From NCBI GenBank assembly GCA_003999685.1, contig CP021221.1, positions 2,418,001 to 2,482,000 on the forward strand: a stretch of DNA of 64,000 bases, in the 5' to 3' direction. This document shows, in pieces, positions 25,480 to 36,727 of the stretch. Within the stretch, counting starts at the first letter, position 1. The number at the start of each line of letters is the position of its first letter. The stretch comes from Taiwanofungus camphoratus. Taxonomy: Eukaryota > Basidiomycota > Agaricomycetes > Polyporales > Taiwanofungaceae. The notes below the pieces were generated by a model. That model had not been told where the DNA came from and ran no database searches. It was given only the letters and a program-made list of their open reading frames with translations. Position numbers and translations under genes: made by a program.

Positions 25480-27175
25480 TATCGGTATGGCAGGCACCCA
25501 ACATCACGAACTGGTTGAAGTGGTAGTTGTATGCAGAATGCACCCCGTAGCCGGTCATTAAGAAAGTACTCAGGCTTGAACGTATGCGGGGTTCCAATAT
25601 CGTGCTGCGGACAGCGCATGTGAGGCACACGTACAAGTGGAGACTATGCTCACGCACAATTATAGTGCAGGCCGGGAATGTGGATAAGCAGACTGGTTCC
25701 CTTCAGAACGGGGGCCGAGGCGGGCTCGCCAGCCATGTTCGAGTGACAGGTGTCATACCGATATATTGCTGCTGAATACACTCGCAGAAGTGGTCGTACA
25801 GAGGGAAACATCCGTAGAGTCTCAGAAAACACGCCGCGAGATGGAACACACGGCACGATGTAAGTCATCTGCACCATGTCTTCGTAAGATAGGTGAAGCC
25901 AAATACACACATGGACAGGTCACACATATATCCGCGATCAATGTCAGATATGAGATTTTGCTGACTCACCAGCAACGAAGAATACGAGGATATTCCTTAC
26001 AGGGATCAGCAGGTTCAGCACCCATAAGCTTGCCGTCGCTGACTTTCGTCCGCCCGGCTCCCTCATCCTCAAGAGCGTCAAGCAAATTGCTGAAGAGGTC
26101 GTAACGTTCTTCTCCGCATTCTTGCGCATCATGGTCAACTCCGCCATGTGTTGTTATAAGGAACTACGAGCAGGCGAATGACCACTGTGAGATGGAAATC
26201 AACAGTGTAACTGAAGATTAAACCCATTCATCCCAGGCTATCATACGCAACCTTGGATTTCTTCGGCTTTCTAGAGAAGCCCTACTAGTATCTGATTGCC
26301 CAATCCGGCACAAAATTGAAGGCTTTTAGCCATTCTTCTGTTAAGACATGATGCAATGCATCCATGGCATACAGCACCCAAATCTGGCGACACCAAAAAA
26401 AGAGGGCCAGCCGGTCAGGAGAAGGGGACAACACAACATCAGAGACGCATGACACAAATAGTCGTAAGATGTTCTTACGGGAAAAGTCAAATCAAGAATA
26501 CAGTCTACAACAATCTCATCTCGTCCCCGCCAGACACCATCGGACGACTTGGTCACAATGCGTTGATCTCACCCCAGACGAGCCGCCATGAGGTACATAT
26601 GATTTAGGGGTCGAGTCGGCTTTTCTGTGGCACTCGGAGGGACGGACTGAGAAGACCGACCTCTGTAAAGGCTCGCGCCGTGACCTTTCGTTGTCGCCTC
26701 CACCCGTGGCCCTCGCTTACAACGAAGTTTGTACCACAGCATGTCATTAGCTCGTACTGCCACGGAAGTTGAGGGAAGCGAGACCGGGCGCCTGCGACTT
26801 CCTGTCATCGACCATCAGACGACCGGCGTTGACAGAAGAGGTGCAAGGTCAGCACCGCCGCAGATACATAGGGAGGACTTGTATTGACCTTAATCACTTC
26901 GGCGTCCACAATCTTCGGACAGTCGAGGCAACTCAACTTTTCTGTCAATCCGTTTTGCATAATTTGGTTCGGAAACTCACAGCAGAAATGATGTCCGCAC
27001 TATGGTCAACAAAATGCTGATGCTTGTAGGTGAACGGACCGACGCTCCCTGACGCAAGGAACCACATACTCTTCTGTTGAAACAGAAAGTTCTCGACGCC
27101 GAGCACTGCATGGTACCCGAGGGGATCCCTGTATAGTAAGGACGTCCATGAGAAACTTGCGCAAGCTATAAGGGC
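25480..27175 (-). pseudogene. decayed cytochrome P450, paralogue of the gene at 28.0-30.5 kb
   Basis: Pieces in the right order match the intact P450 next door. Near 27.1 kb a block reads LGYHAVLGVENFLFQ against GYRAIFGIENFLFQ, then TYKHQHFVDHSADIISAVS against TTKHQDFVKYNSDVISAVS. Near 26.5 kb is VWRGRDEIVVDCILDLTFP against VWRGQDEIVIDNIVDLTVP. Near 26.0 kb is the I-helix (VFFVAG) and near 25.8 kb the K-helix SETLRMFPSV. The frame is lost between blocks. The last recognisable piece (TFKPEYFLNDRLRGAF) is not followed by the heme-cysteine motif, so no functional P450 can be made. It reads as an old tandem duplicate. Confidence 0.85.
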
Positions 27176-27212
27176 ACAACGACCTACTTGATTCGGAATG
27201 ATTACTCTCCAA

Positions 27213-28011
27213 GAGTCAAAGCATTTCTTTACAAGAACAAGAACTGTAAGTGAGAAGCCTGGCCAAACCGTATGCTATTCAGTAGCATCTCGGTATGTGA
27301 TCGAGCTTGTCCAGATGGCAGGTTTCACAAAAAGGAGTCAAGCATTGAATGCAAAGACATACGTCCAATCATGCTACTGGGAGGGATGGGAAAAAGATGT
27401 ATCGAAGACAAGCATGCTGCCGCTCTAGGCGTTGGTTTCTGAAGATGCTTGACTTCTCAGAGAACCTTCTTATTGCCAAGGGCATGTTCAACATGGAATG
27501 AAAAAGGCACGTCACCATGCAGAGGATCGCCGACAATCGAAAACACGAACTTAACATGTGATTAGTAGGATGCGGAGAGAAGGCAACGCTCGATTCGGCC
27601 GCCGTGCTCAAGCTGTTTTGGTGCCGTTGATGCCAGACTGGCAAACCATATGCAAATCTTTCATAGAAATCTTGGAAGACACGCTTCATGATGATGCCTA
27701 CTAATAGCTTCTGTCCCATGTATGTGTGCATTGTAGATACCTGGACAAGGTCGAGAGAAGCGCTTCGCTGCATATGGGGTACCTATGACATGACCAGGCT
27801 CAAGAAGGCTTGTAATCCGCAACACACTAAAGTACAGAGATGCGAAATACATAACTTAGGGCTCAAGAATACCCCGAATAGGCCACGGGCGATCATCTAC
27901 GCCTGAAGACAAGAGGTGACTTCACGGGGCTGTTGATCAAGCGGATAAGTCAGCCAACCACTCACGTCACGGGGGGAGAGGGGGCCGAACACCGAAATAG
28001 ATCAATACTGA
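27213..28011. other. spacer between the two P450 copies
   Basis: About 800 bp between the pseudogene 5' end and the stop codon of the intact P450. A 134-codon minus-strand frame at 27369-27773 has no recognisable domain. Decayed 5' sequence of the pseudogene may be included. Confidence 0.4.
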
Positions 28012-30526
28012 CTAAAGTGTGATAGCAGTCTTACATGCTAGGAGACGTTCTTTCCGTTCCTCGAATGTCTCTCCAGCGAACTGAGGCTCTTCCTTGACGT
28101 CGATTCGGTAGTGTGCAACGAGATATGTGAGTATGGCAACACCTTCAGTCTCGGAGAATCTGACGGATCGAACGTCAGTACGTAAGTGTCTGCCCACGGT
28201 GACCCACGAAAATACGCCGCAACGTTCAACAGCGCCGAAATCTGTTCTCGGCAACCAGAATTGAACTCCCTTTTTGCAGACACTGCAGACAGATTCTGAT
28301 GGATCAGATACGCACCTCCGCCCCAAACACGATCGTGCTCCTCCACTGAAGGGTAAGAAGGCATCCCGCGGCCAGTCGCCCAAGAAACGCTCTGGCTTGA
28401 AGGCGTACGGTTCCTCCCAGTATCGCGCTGCACCAACATAATAGTCTCAATCCTCCTATACGGAATCTCAGCAAGTCACGTACGATTGTAGTGCAGGCCG
28501 GGGGTGTGAATGAGTAAAATAGTACCCTGCGGAACGGGAACCGAGACGGGTTCGTCAGCCTGATTGCGCGTGACTAGTGTAGTGTCTTCTACTGCTTCTT
28601 TAGGGATGACGATGACCTATGCGGCACCAATTGATACAAGGCTGCGTTACAAGAATATTCTGGAAAGAAGTTGGCGACACACCGGAGGGAACAGCCGTAG
28701 GGTCTCTAGAAATACCCTGCACGAGTGGTAGTGAGCTACCCGGCATAGATGATCTGGGAAAAAGGACCATACGCCATTGAATAGGTCAATTGGCCCATTT
28801 CTTCATATGCCTGTTATGGACACATACATTGTTGTTAATGCTACAAACAACAATCTTTGTATGGGTGCAAACGCACCGGAATCCGGTCGTCAGGCAGGAC
28901 ACTCTTGATGTGTCGGTAAAGTTTTTCCTGCTCGTCTTGATACAAGGCTAACATAATGAAAGCGAAGGCCAAGGTATGCGCCGTCGTCTATGATAGAATG
29001 TGAATCAACGAGAGGCCAGTGCAGTCTCAAGTTTCTGACCTCGTGTCCTGCGATGATCATTCCGGATAAGGTTGGTTAAAAAAAAGACGACTGTGAAACA
29101 CGCTCTCACCCGCAATAAGGAAGATGAAGATATTGCCTGCAAGGGATCACATAGCCATAAGGTAGGTATAATTATGTAATGAGATGATAATCACCCATGA
29201 GCTCGCTATCGCTAAGCTTCGTCTTCCCATCGAGTTCATCCTCATTCGCGTCAAGTAGACTGCTGAAAAGGTCGTATCGCTCCTCTTTCTTCTCCGCGCC
29301 TTTGCGAGCCTGGATCATCTCCTCCATGTATCGCTGCAACGAGCTTGTGGGCATCTCGCTGCGTAGAAAAAAGAGACTACCCACCTCGAGTTCTTGGTAT
29401 GCGACATTGAAGTTTTTCAGTCTCTTTGTGATACCCCAGTCGAGCATCCATTTGGGCGCTACGACCTTGAGCCATAAGTCGGTGGACACAGTGTGCAGTG
29501 CATCCTGCGAAGACCTCGGTGAGCCACTGCCACGTGGAGGGCGGCACCCGATCACCTACCTTAAAGGGCATGACATGACCTCGAGGGACTGACAGATCTG
29601 CCTTCCACGACATGCGACGGCCAAAACCAGCAACGCCGATGACAAAGAGAGCCATCTGGAAAAACGCTGGGCGTGAGAAATGCCAAAAGACGCTTACATA
29701 ACGGCGACGGAGATGACTTGCCGGGACGGTGAGGTCGACAATGTTGTCGATCACGATCTCGTCCTGTCCACGCCACACATCGTTGCACAGATCCATCACT
29801 ATCCTGACAGTCTCATCCCAGACGAGCCTGTTGTTCCGCTGTCGAGCAGCGCATGGCAGCGTCAGCCAGGATCATTCTGCACGAGGAGACGGGTCTTACC
29901 TCCGAGAAGGCCGGCGCTGTGATCTTCCGCTGTCGCTTCCACTCATCGTCTTCTGTCACGACGATGTTGCTGCCATAGAATGTGAGGATTTTGTATTGGT
30001 ACAACCACTTGGGGAAACGGGCCCTAGCGCCAGTAATTTCCTATCACGGAGAAAGACCAACTCAACTCAACGTGGCTCGCAAGTTCAAACCTCTGCACAT
30101 GCCTTGAGGACATCAGCATCCGCAACAAGATAGGTCATGTTCGTCCTCGGCCAGACATTGACCTTGTCAATGTCGAGGAAGCTCAGCGCTCAGCGCCTTG
30201 CATCCATGACGTCCTCTTGAGGCGTAACTCACCGCGGAGATAACGTCTGAATTGTACTTCACAAAGTCCTGGTGTTTGGTAGTCCAAGGCGTGATTTTGC
30301 CTGGTGCAATGAATGGGATGCGCTTTTGGAAAAGAAAGTTCTCGATCCCGAATATTGCACGATAGCCGGCGAAATCTCTACGGTAACGGGTCAAGAACGC
30401 CATTGTGCACTACATGAAGCGCACATCGACATACTGGATTGAGTCGACGACTGTCCGAAAATCGAAGTACTTCTTGACACAGTAGAGGAGGAACAATGAC
30501 AGAGCACCCAGGAAAAACGTTTGCAT
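28012..30526 (-). CDS. cytochrome P450 monooxygenase
   Basis: Many short exons read as a complete P450. The start at 30526 opens a short hydrophobic anchor (MQTFFLGALSLFLLY). The C-helix Trp/Arg motif is WKRQRKITAPAF. The I-helix oxygen-binding motif AGHETT is split by two introns near 29.0-29.1 kb. The K-helix ETLRLFPP lies near 28.7 kb. The PERF region precedes the heme-ligand loop FSGGARSCLG, with the cysteine about 80 residues from the end. P450s of this type are ER-anchored and use electrons from NADPH-P450 reductase. Agaricomycetes have hundreds, many for xenobiotic or secondary metabolism. The substrate cannot be inferred. No biosynthetic partner genes flank it; its only close neighbour is the decayed paralogue. 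Confidence 0.9.
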
Positions 30527-31613
30527 CTTGTCCGGAGGCAGCCTGAGTTCGGCGAGACGGTGAAGACGTCGTGGTGGTTGAAGGAAAGACACAGAGCGGG
30601 TGAGAGGAAAGTATACTATGCAGCCCGACGTGGGCGTGCGTGGGGCGTCATGGGAAAGTGACAATCGGAAGATGGGCTGAAAACATGTCACCGATGAGGC
30701 CTGAGGCCTGAGGCTCTAGCCAATCGCCCCCGTGGACATGCCGAGCTTCTCAGTTTCTCGACACTTCTTAGATGACTTTAGTCCGATCTGGAAAGAATAT
30801 ATGGGGTCAATTCAATACCAACGGCGCCATTGGCAGAGACAACACAAGCACTGTAGTAAGCGCGGTTCATTGGCCTCACAGCAGCACCCGGCCGACGTTG
30901 TTGTAGTATACACTGACGGCCAGCACACTGTCAACTTCAAGCATCCAATCTGGAAGCCGGAGAGATGATGCTGTCTTTGTTCCCGCGAGTTGACACTTCC
31001 AGCTGTGGCCAGGAACCGTACAAGAGCTCGGATACTTTGTGGACGCCCGAGAGGACCTGCGCTGTGAACAACCAGCCCGTAGTGGCAACGCTTTCCAATA
31101 TCTGCCAAGGGCTCGGCTGGATAGGGCAAATGCGGGCGCCTGATAGGACAAACGACGAGCAAGGTTGCTGTGAAAACTTCCGGCTTCCGGCTACAATCTC
31201 TGGTTATTTTCTGATAGCCAAAGCACAGATGTAAGCGGAAGGTGTGCGCAAGACTCCAGAGGATTGCAGCACCAGAAACCTGCCAAATTTGGGCAAACGT
31301 AATCGGGCGCCGTCATATGATATCTTGAACTCATGCCTGGAAATTCGAGTTGGGCAAGGGACGTACTCCAAGGGCCCCTAACGGGGATTTCTTACCAGTT
31401 ACTTCCAGGTGTTCAATGGGTTTTCACCATGATAGGTTAGTGTCGCACAGATAGATCCCATTATGGATGTATATACCATATATGGTGCGTGTGAAGCACC
31501 CACGGGGGAATTTCTGAAATTCGATTCATGCCCTTTGGCTGTGAGTACCCAGCTTGGCTCCCATTCTCTGGCAGGCGCTGGTCAGCCTCTGACTTTCTGC
31601 AACTTGGCAGGCC
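30527..31613. other. divergent intergenic region
   Basis: The 1.09-kb region lies between the P450 (-) and the unknown gene (+). Overlapping short frames on both strands near 30.8-31.2 kb show no domain. Nothing else is supported. Confidence 0.5.
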
Positions 31614-32260
31614 ATGTCGGTACGGGTCTTCAGAGTCCCGGCGACGTTCCTCAATTCACGGACTACCCGTGTCACTCGGGAGGCTCGCCAGGTAGTTCGT
31701 GCAATATTTGCTTCAAGACCCGACGCGCCTGGTCTTTCTACACAGCAGATCTTTCAGGCTGCCTTAGAGAAGTTTCCTGGAGAGGTGGCACATACCTTGA
31801 CAGCACCTCTCGAGGAGACGAAGGAGGGAATGCATCCGCTTCGCTCTATGAGGTGAGTCTCGTCAAGCTATCCGGCGGAAAGCATACATAGGTCCTCCAA
31901 AAATCTAGATATCTCAAAAAGTATGTGCTAGAGGATATGGCTGCTCGAGGGGAGGTCCGAAAGGTCTACGTCAAAGTCCGCGGTGGGGACGAAGATGAAA
32001 ATGGGAAGAAGATGGATGTGATTGTCTCCAAAGATGGAGAGCGGCAGATGGTCCCCAATTTCAACGCCGACAAAGAGCGTGTTTGGGTATGGCAATTCCT
32101 CAAGGAAGTGGATGACTCTGTCACGACAACACAACACTTCAAAGACGAGACGAAGAATGGACTGTCCGAGCTACCTCCCAAGATTGGAGAGAGTCATTCG
32201 AAAGCCTTCTATAAAGCCTTTGGCCAGGATCGGAAAGGTGGAGATTGGGGATTAAGATAA
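31614..32260 (+). CDS. conserved-looking protein of unknown function, possibly mitochondrial
   Basis: Two exons (31614-31852, 31909-32260) joined by a GTGAGT..TCTAG intron give 196 residues. The N-terminus (MSVRVFRVPATFLNSRTTRVTREARQ) is rich in Arg and Ser/Thr and lacks acidic residues for its first 20 or so, as in mitochondrial presequences. The middle part (LSTQQIFQAALEKFPGEV, then MRYLKKYVLEDMAARGEVRKVYVKV) looks like a small helical, winged-helix-like module. The C-terminus is charged. I do not recognise the family. The clean intron and the amphipathic pattern argue for a real gene. Confidence 0.6.
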
Positions 32261-32617
32261 CTCTCGAGACGATTGAATCGTGGAGCTGCCATACGACAGG
32301 CGACGTACACATCAATTGATCTAGCGGCCCGCTGAGTAAGTTCATTACCTCGTAGCTAATATACGTGCTGAGATGGAAGAAAATTCCTCAGAGAACTATA
32401 GGCCTTGTCTCGAGCGCCGTGAAATTTTTCACCGCCTTCACCTCAGTCGACGATGCCAGATAGAAGACCCTGATGAATGATTGTCGGACCAGTGCCTCGG
32501 AATCAATAGTGTATTATATTACTCTTACTCATACGGATAAGATATTTGGCGTCTACATACCTAATATTGCACCACTATGTTGCTGAATGCCCCAAAGATA
32601 CAGCACAAGAGCATCGA
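32261..32617. other. intergenic between convergent genes
   Basis: These 357 bp separate the 3' ends of two converging genes. They are AT-rich in the middle (near 32505-32535), consistent with polyadenylation signals. No gene is seen. Confidence 0.5.
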
Positions 32618-35600
32618 TTACGTCCGACTGCCATAACTCACATATGACAGCGACGGTGAGGCCCGCCCGCCAGCAGCCGCGCCAAATGACTGCGCCGCAT
32701 TCTGGCGTGTGTTAGCCATCGTGTGCGGCGACTGCACGCTGACGTCCTGCGAACTCAGCCACGCCGCATCCAGGTACTGATCCGGGTTGAAGTGTCCATA
32801 CTGCCCCGACTTGCCCGACGCGTTGCTCGCAATCGAGCCCGTCGACGGCACACGGCGCAGCTGCGATGCCGGCCCGGTAGACAGCGGTCTCGCAACTGTA
32901 GCCGGTGTTGAGCCGGCGTTGAGACTCAGGCTGCGATGGTGCACAGAAAGGCGAGAGGTGCCTGACCGCGGACTCATGGTCCCCACAGCGGAGGCGGGCA
33001 ACGGAATGCCCGCCGCTGCCCTGCCTGGACTTGCGGTCCCCGTTGATTGCCGCACCACGGATGGCTCGGGGTAGCGCACGCCCGGCGGCGTCGGCGCCGG
33101 TACGTAGCGAGCTTGGTTAGGTGTATGGGGCCGATGCGAAGAGGAGGATATATTTCCAAGGGCGGATGGAGGTCGGTAGCCAGGTGTCGTTGGACGGATG
33201 TCGCCATCCATGCTACCATTGCGGCTTGCCGACCGAACAGACTGCGCCCAGTTATTGATGCCGGAGTCGACAAAGGATGATGCCGTACTCTGAGGAGCAG
33301 GCACGCCAACAGGCTGTGTACCTAGGCCAGAATAGAGGTTTTTTCCATTTCGTTTAGGCGAAGGCTGGGCCATAGGTGTCTTGGAACGCGGTATGTCATG
33401 GGATGGAAGTGGTGGACCTGTGGGCATGAATCCAAGGGGAAATCCTTGTATAGAGGACAGGGTACCCATGGATGGCATATTCCGCAATGTGGGCGAATTT
33501 GGCTCGGTAGGAATGGCGGGGCGAGACTGGTGCAATGATTGGCTGGTGGAATTAGGTGTCAGCCTACCTGACTCTGGAGCCGAAGGCGAAACATTAGACT
33601 CAGGATTCGACTGTGATACGGCCGCGAGTCGTCAGCACATGATATGATGTACCTAGAAAAACGAATAACACATAGACACATACCGGGGGCTCGACGGAGA
33701 TCGTGACTTCTGCGTCTGACGAATGGATCCTTCGATGACCTCTCGATCCACCACCCGAGTTGGTAAAGGACCCTGCATTTGGACCTGAATTTACGGATCG
33801 AGACCTTCGATGATGAGATCCACCACTGCCGGTAGGAGACAATGGTCTTGCCCCGTACGGTGAAGGTGCTCTGCTTCTCTGAGATGGTGCAGCTCCATAT
33901 GAGGGATAATCCACGGAAACACCAGGTTGTGAAGGGCTTGGCTGACGATGTGAGGCCCAACCACCCGTGTCAAATCTGCCCTGCGGACTGGTTGTGCCGT
34001 CCTCCGCATAACGACCCTCGGGACCAGGAGAAGGTACTGGGAAAATCAGGGGATCAGGCATGAGGCTATGCCTCACTCGACTCTCTGTTGCAGGGCTCAT
34101 CTCCATCGAACTCGTCACCTCCGGGATGGCGCTCAGCCCAGACCGCCGGTCTCTGTCTTTTGCAAGAGCTCGTGCAGCCGTGCGCGGAGAGTTTACGAGG
34201 TCGAAGTGTGAGATCGTTGTCGAAGGCAATGACTCTGCCAGCGATCCCGGTGAAGCGCGCTGTTTCTGTGAATAGGCATAATCCCGTGCGACCACCCGTG
34301 GGCGATCAGATTGCATGCCAGATGAAGGCTCGTTTTGTGCAGAATTGACAGAAGGAATGTCTGGAAGCGGCGACAAGGGTGTGGGAGGACTCGTAAGGGG
34401 CTGGCGAGAAAATTCGTGTGGAGGAGGCATAACTATGCCATCCGGGCCAGCGGACGGGATATAACCATCCGGAGGCACAGTATAGTCAGGATGACTGGGA
34501 GAAGGTGGTGGACCATGGACCAACGCCGGACGTATGTATTTAGGTGCCTCTCGGGGTGGAGGAGGCCATGGTGTAGGGCCAGACGGCGGAGCAGAGCCTG
34601 AGATAGAGACAGTAGAGGCGCCAGGACTAGCAATATTCTCGCGGAACCGTGAGCCTTGCGCCCCGCCATTGTATGCTCCTTGAGGTGGCGCGCGAGCGGC
34701 AGGCTCTTCAAGAGTAATGGCGATTGACGGTGCAGTATGGATGCCGTCTCGGGGTTGAGATGGTAGATTGAACAATGTTGAAGAGAGTCCATCGAGGGGA
34801 GCCGTGCGATCCAACTCTCCCGATACCATGTCACCAGCTCGGTCATCGAGCATGGGCGCCACACTCTCACCTGTTTCTGCTAGGTCGGTGCGATCGCCGC
34901 GGTATTCGGCCTGTCTGGCCTCCTGATAGCCTTGTCTTAACCCTTCGTCATAACCTTGTCTTCGCCCATCCTCCCGTGCCAGGTTGATGAGTTGTTGTTC
35001 CCTGAGCTTCCTCGCTGTTGTTCGAGCCCTTGCAGCAGAAGCCTCGGCCTCATCCCGTTGCGTCTCTATATCCCTCAAGTATTCCTGCGCCCTCTGGACC
35101 TCTCTTTGCGCCGTGTCAAGTTGAAGCTTGTATAGCCTCAATTCCTCGTTAACTCGGTTGGTCTCTTGCTGTGCGGTGATTCTGGCCTCATTCACGACTT
35201 TGAACCGTTCTGCCATTTGGAGGGCCCGACGCTCGGCCTCCTGAGCACGTTGAGTCTCGCTGTCAAGTCTGTCTAGTGCGGCAGTCAGAGCCCTGCGCGT
35301 CTGTTTGGCTTCTAACTCCTCGTTTATGAGTAGCTTGATAAGTTCACGATGTGTGCTGCTACGATATCGTGTTCTGTCTCTTTTGTCGCCTCGTCTGGTT
35401 CTTTGTCTAACACCCAGGTCTCCCGCAAGATTGCCGTTAGAACCAAGAGAAAGAAGTGCGCTTCTGGGAGAAGGAGACCGGTCATCAGATTGGTCGTCAT
35501 CGTCGAGTCCCTCACCGTCTACAATCTCCCGCCCAGGATCCCTACACAATACGAAGTTCTTCAGTGACAGAGAGTCGTCGCGAACGCGACTGCGTACCCG

Positions 35601-35632
35601 TCAAAGCCGTCCGAATGAAGTGAGCCAGACAT
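32618..35632 (-). CDS. coiled-coil protein with long disordered tail, function unknown
   Basis: Three exons (35632-35598, 35541-33684, 33610-32618) encode a protein starting MSGSLHSDGFDGDPGREI. An acidic N-terminus is followed by a basic patch and a continuous helical region of about 150 residues (ELIKLLINEELEAKQTRRAL through QRDEAEASAARARTTARKLREQQ) with heptad spacing. The motif GRRQGYDEGLRQGYQEARQ comes next. The remaining roughly 700 residues are Pro/Ser/Gly-rich, with many SP/TP sites, and probably disordered. The layout suggests a scaffold or cytoskeleton-associated regulator controlled by phosphorylation, but I recognise no family. The tiny first exon is supported by good splice sites. 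Confidence 0.75.
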
Positions 35633-35928
35633 AAATCGGTGAACGCGTTCAAAACAGTCGAGATTTTAGGCAAGCTGGGTACTATCGCAAGTAAGGCTGG
35701 CGGAACTGCACAGTAGCAATAGGAACAGACAATTTGTGAGCAAGTATAATAAGCAGGCGTCAAAAGAGCCCTGGCATCGGCAACATCCTTCAAGAACTCA
35801 AAAACGCGATTCAACAAGGCAGAGTCTCCGGGTATCGATATTACAACGTAGACTTGACCACAGCGAGTGGAGATTTGGCTCCGTCGCGAGATTGTTCGTG
35901 TTGTCCGAAAAGGCAATTCTTGTTTGCC
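35633..35928. promoter_or_regulatory. divergent promoter region
   Basis: Just under 300 bp separate the start codons of the coiled-coil gene (-) and COQ10 (+), so promoters of both must overlap here. No clear TATA box is visible. Confidence 0.45.
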
Positions 35929-36727
35929 ATGCCTTCATTCCGCTTGACGTACCATCCAGGCTTTAGGTTACGTTTTCACAGGACCATATTCACACTGCCT
36001 GATCTTTCGTCTTTATCTCCATTCTCAGAATCAAATGGAAATAAGCAGCAGCCGCAGACATATCACGAGCGGAAGATTCTTCCGTATGTTGGACCTCCAT
36101 CCTCGTCTGTTTGTCTTCTGAGCTCCGGGTGGCACTATAGCTATAAACCGAGCCAACTATACAACCTGGTTGCAGATGTAGAATCATATCCCAGGTTTAT
36201 ACCGTTCTGCACAGGTTGTCGCATCATCAAGCGTTCTCCGGCAACATCTACCTTTCCAGAACGCATGGAAGCAGAGCTGACGATTGGGTTCTTATCGTTC
36301 AAGGAGAGCTATGTCAGCGAAGTAACATGTCGGCCACATCAGTCCGTAGAGGTATGTACTTGTGAATCTGACTCTCAACATTTGAATGTCTCCAACATGT
36401 CGTCAGGCTGTCGCAGCATCATCTACGCCATTATTCAGGACTCTCAGCACGGTGTGGCGTTTTCAACCGGCATCGCCGCAGTCACCGCACCCGAGTCGCA
36501 AACCTCCGCTTTCGGTCCCTTCTTCAGTACCAGATTTGCATATGATAACGAAAAGAACTGGTGAAGGGGACAGCGGTCCAACGCTGGTCACACTCGATCT
36601 CGCCTTTTCCTTCGCTAATCCTGTGCATGCGGCCGTATCGGCTACGTTTTTCGGGCAAGTTTCTAGGATGATGGTCAAAGCGTTTGAAGAAAGATGTTTG
36701 GACATCTATGGTCCTGGTAAGAAGTAG
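35929..36727 (+). CDS. COQ10: coenzyme Q-binding protein COQ10, START-like fold
   Basis: Three exons (35929-36083, 36141-36351, 36407-36727) give 228 residues. The N-terminus (MPSFRLTYHPGFRLRFHRTIF) is basic and resembles a mitochondrial presequence. The COQ10/aromatase-cyclase domain follows: YHERKILPYKPSQLYNLVADVE, then YPRFIPFCTGCRI and AELTIGFLSFKESYVSEV. The C-terminus keeps LAFSFANPVHAAVSATFF then MMVKAFEERC. Coq10 binds ubiquinone at the inner mitochondrial membrane and is needed for efficient respiration and Q synthesis. The first intron (57 bp) has no in-frame stop, so retention would insert 19 residues. Start chosen at the Met opening the basic presequence. Confidence 0.93.

Noticed and set aside
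27369-27773. 134-codon minus-strand frame between the two P450 copies
   Set aside because: No P450 motif and no alignment by eye with the intact gene; not enough to call a gene.
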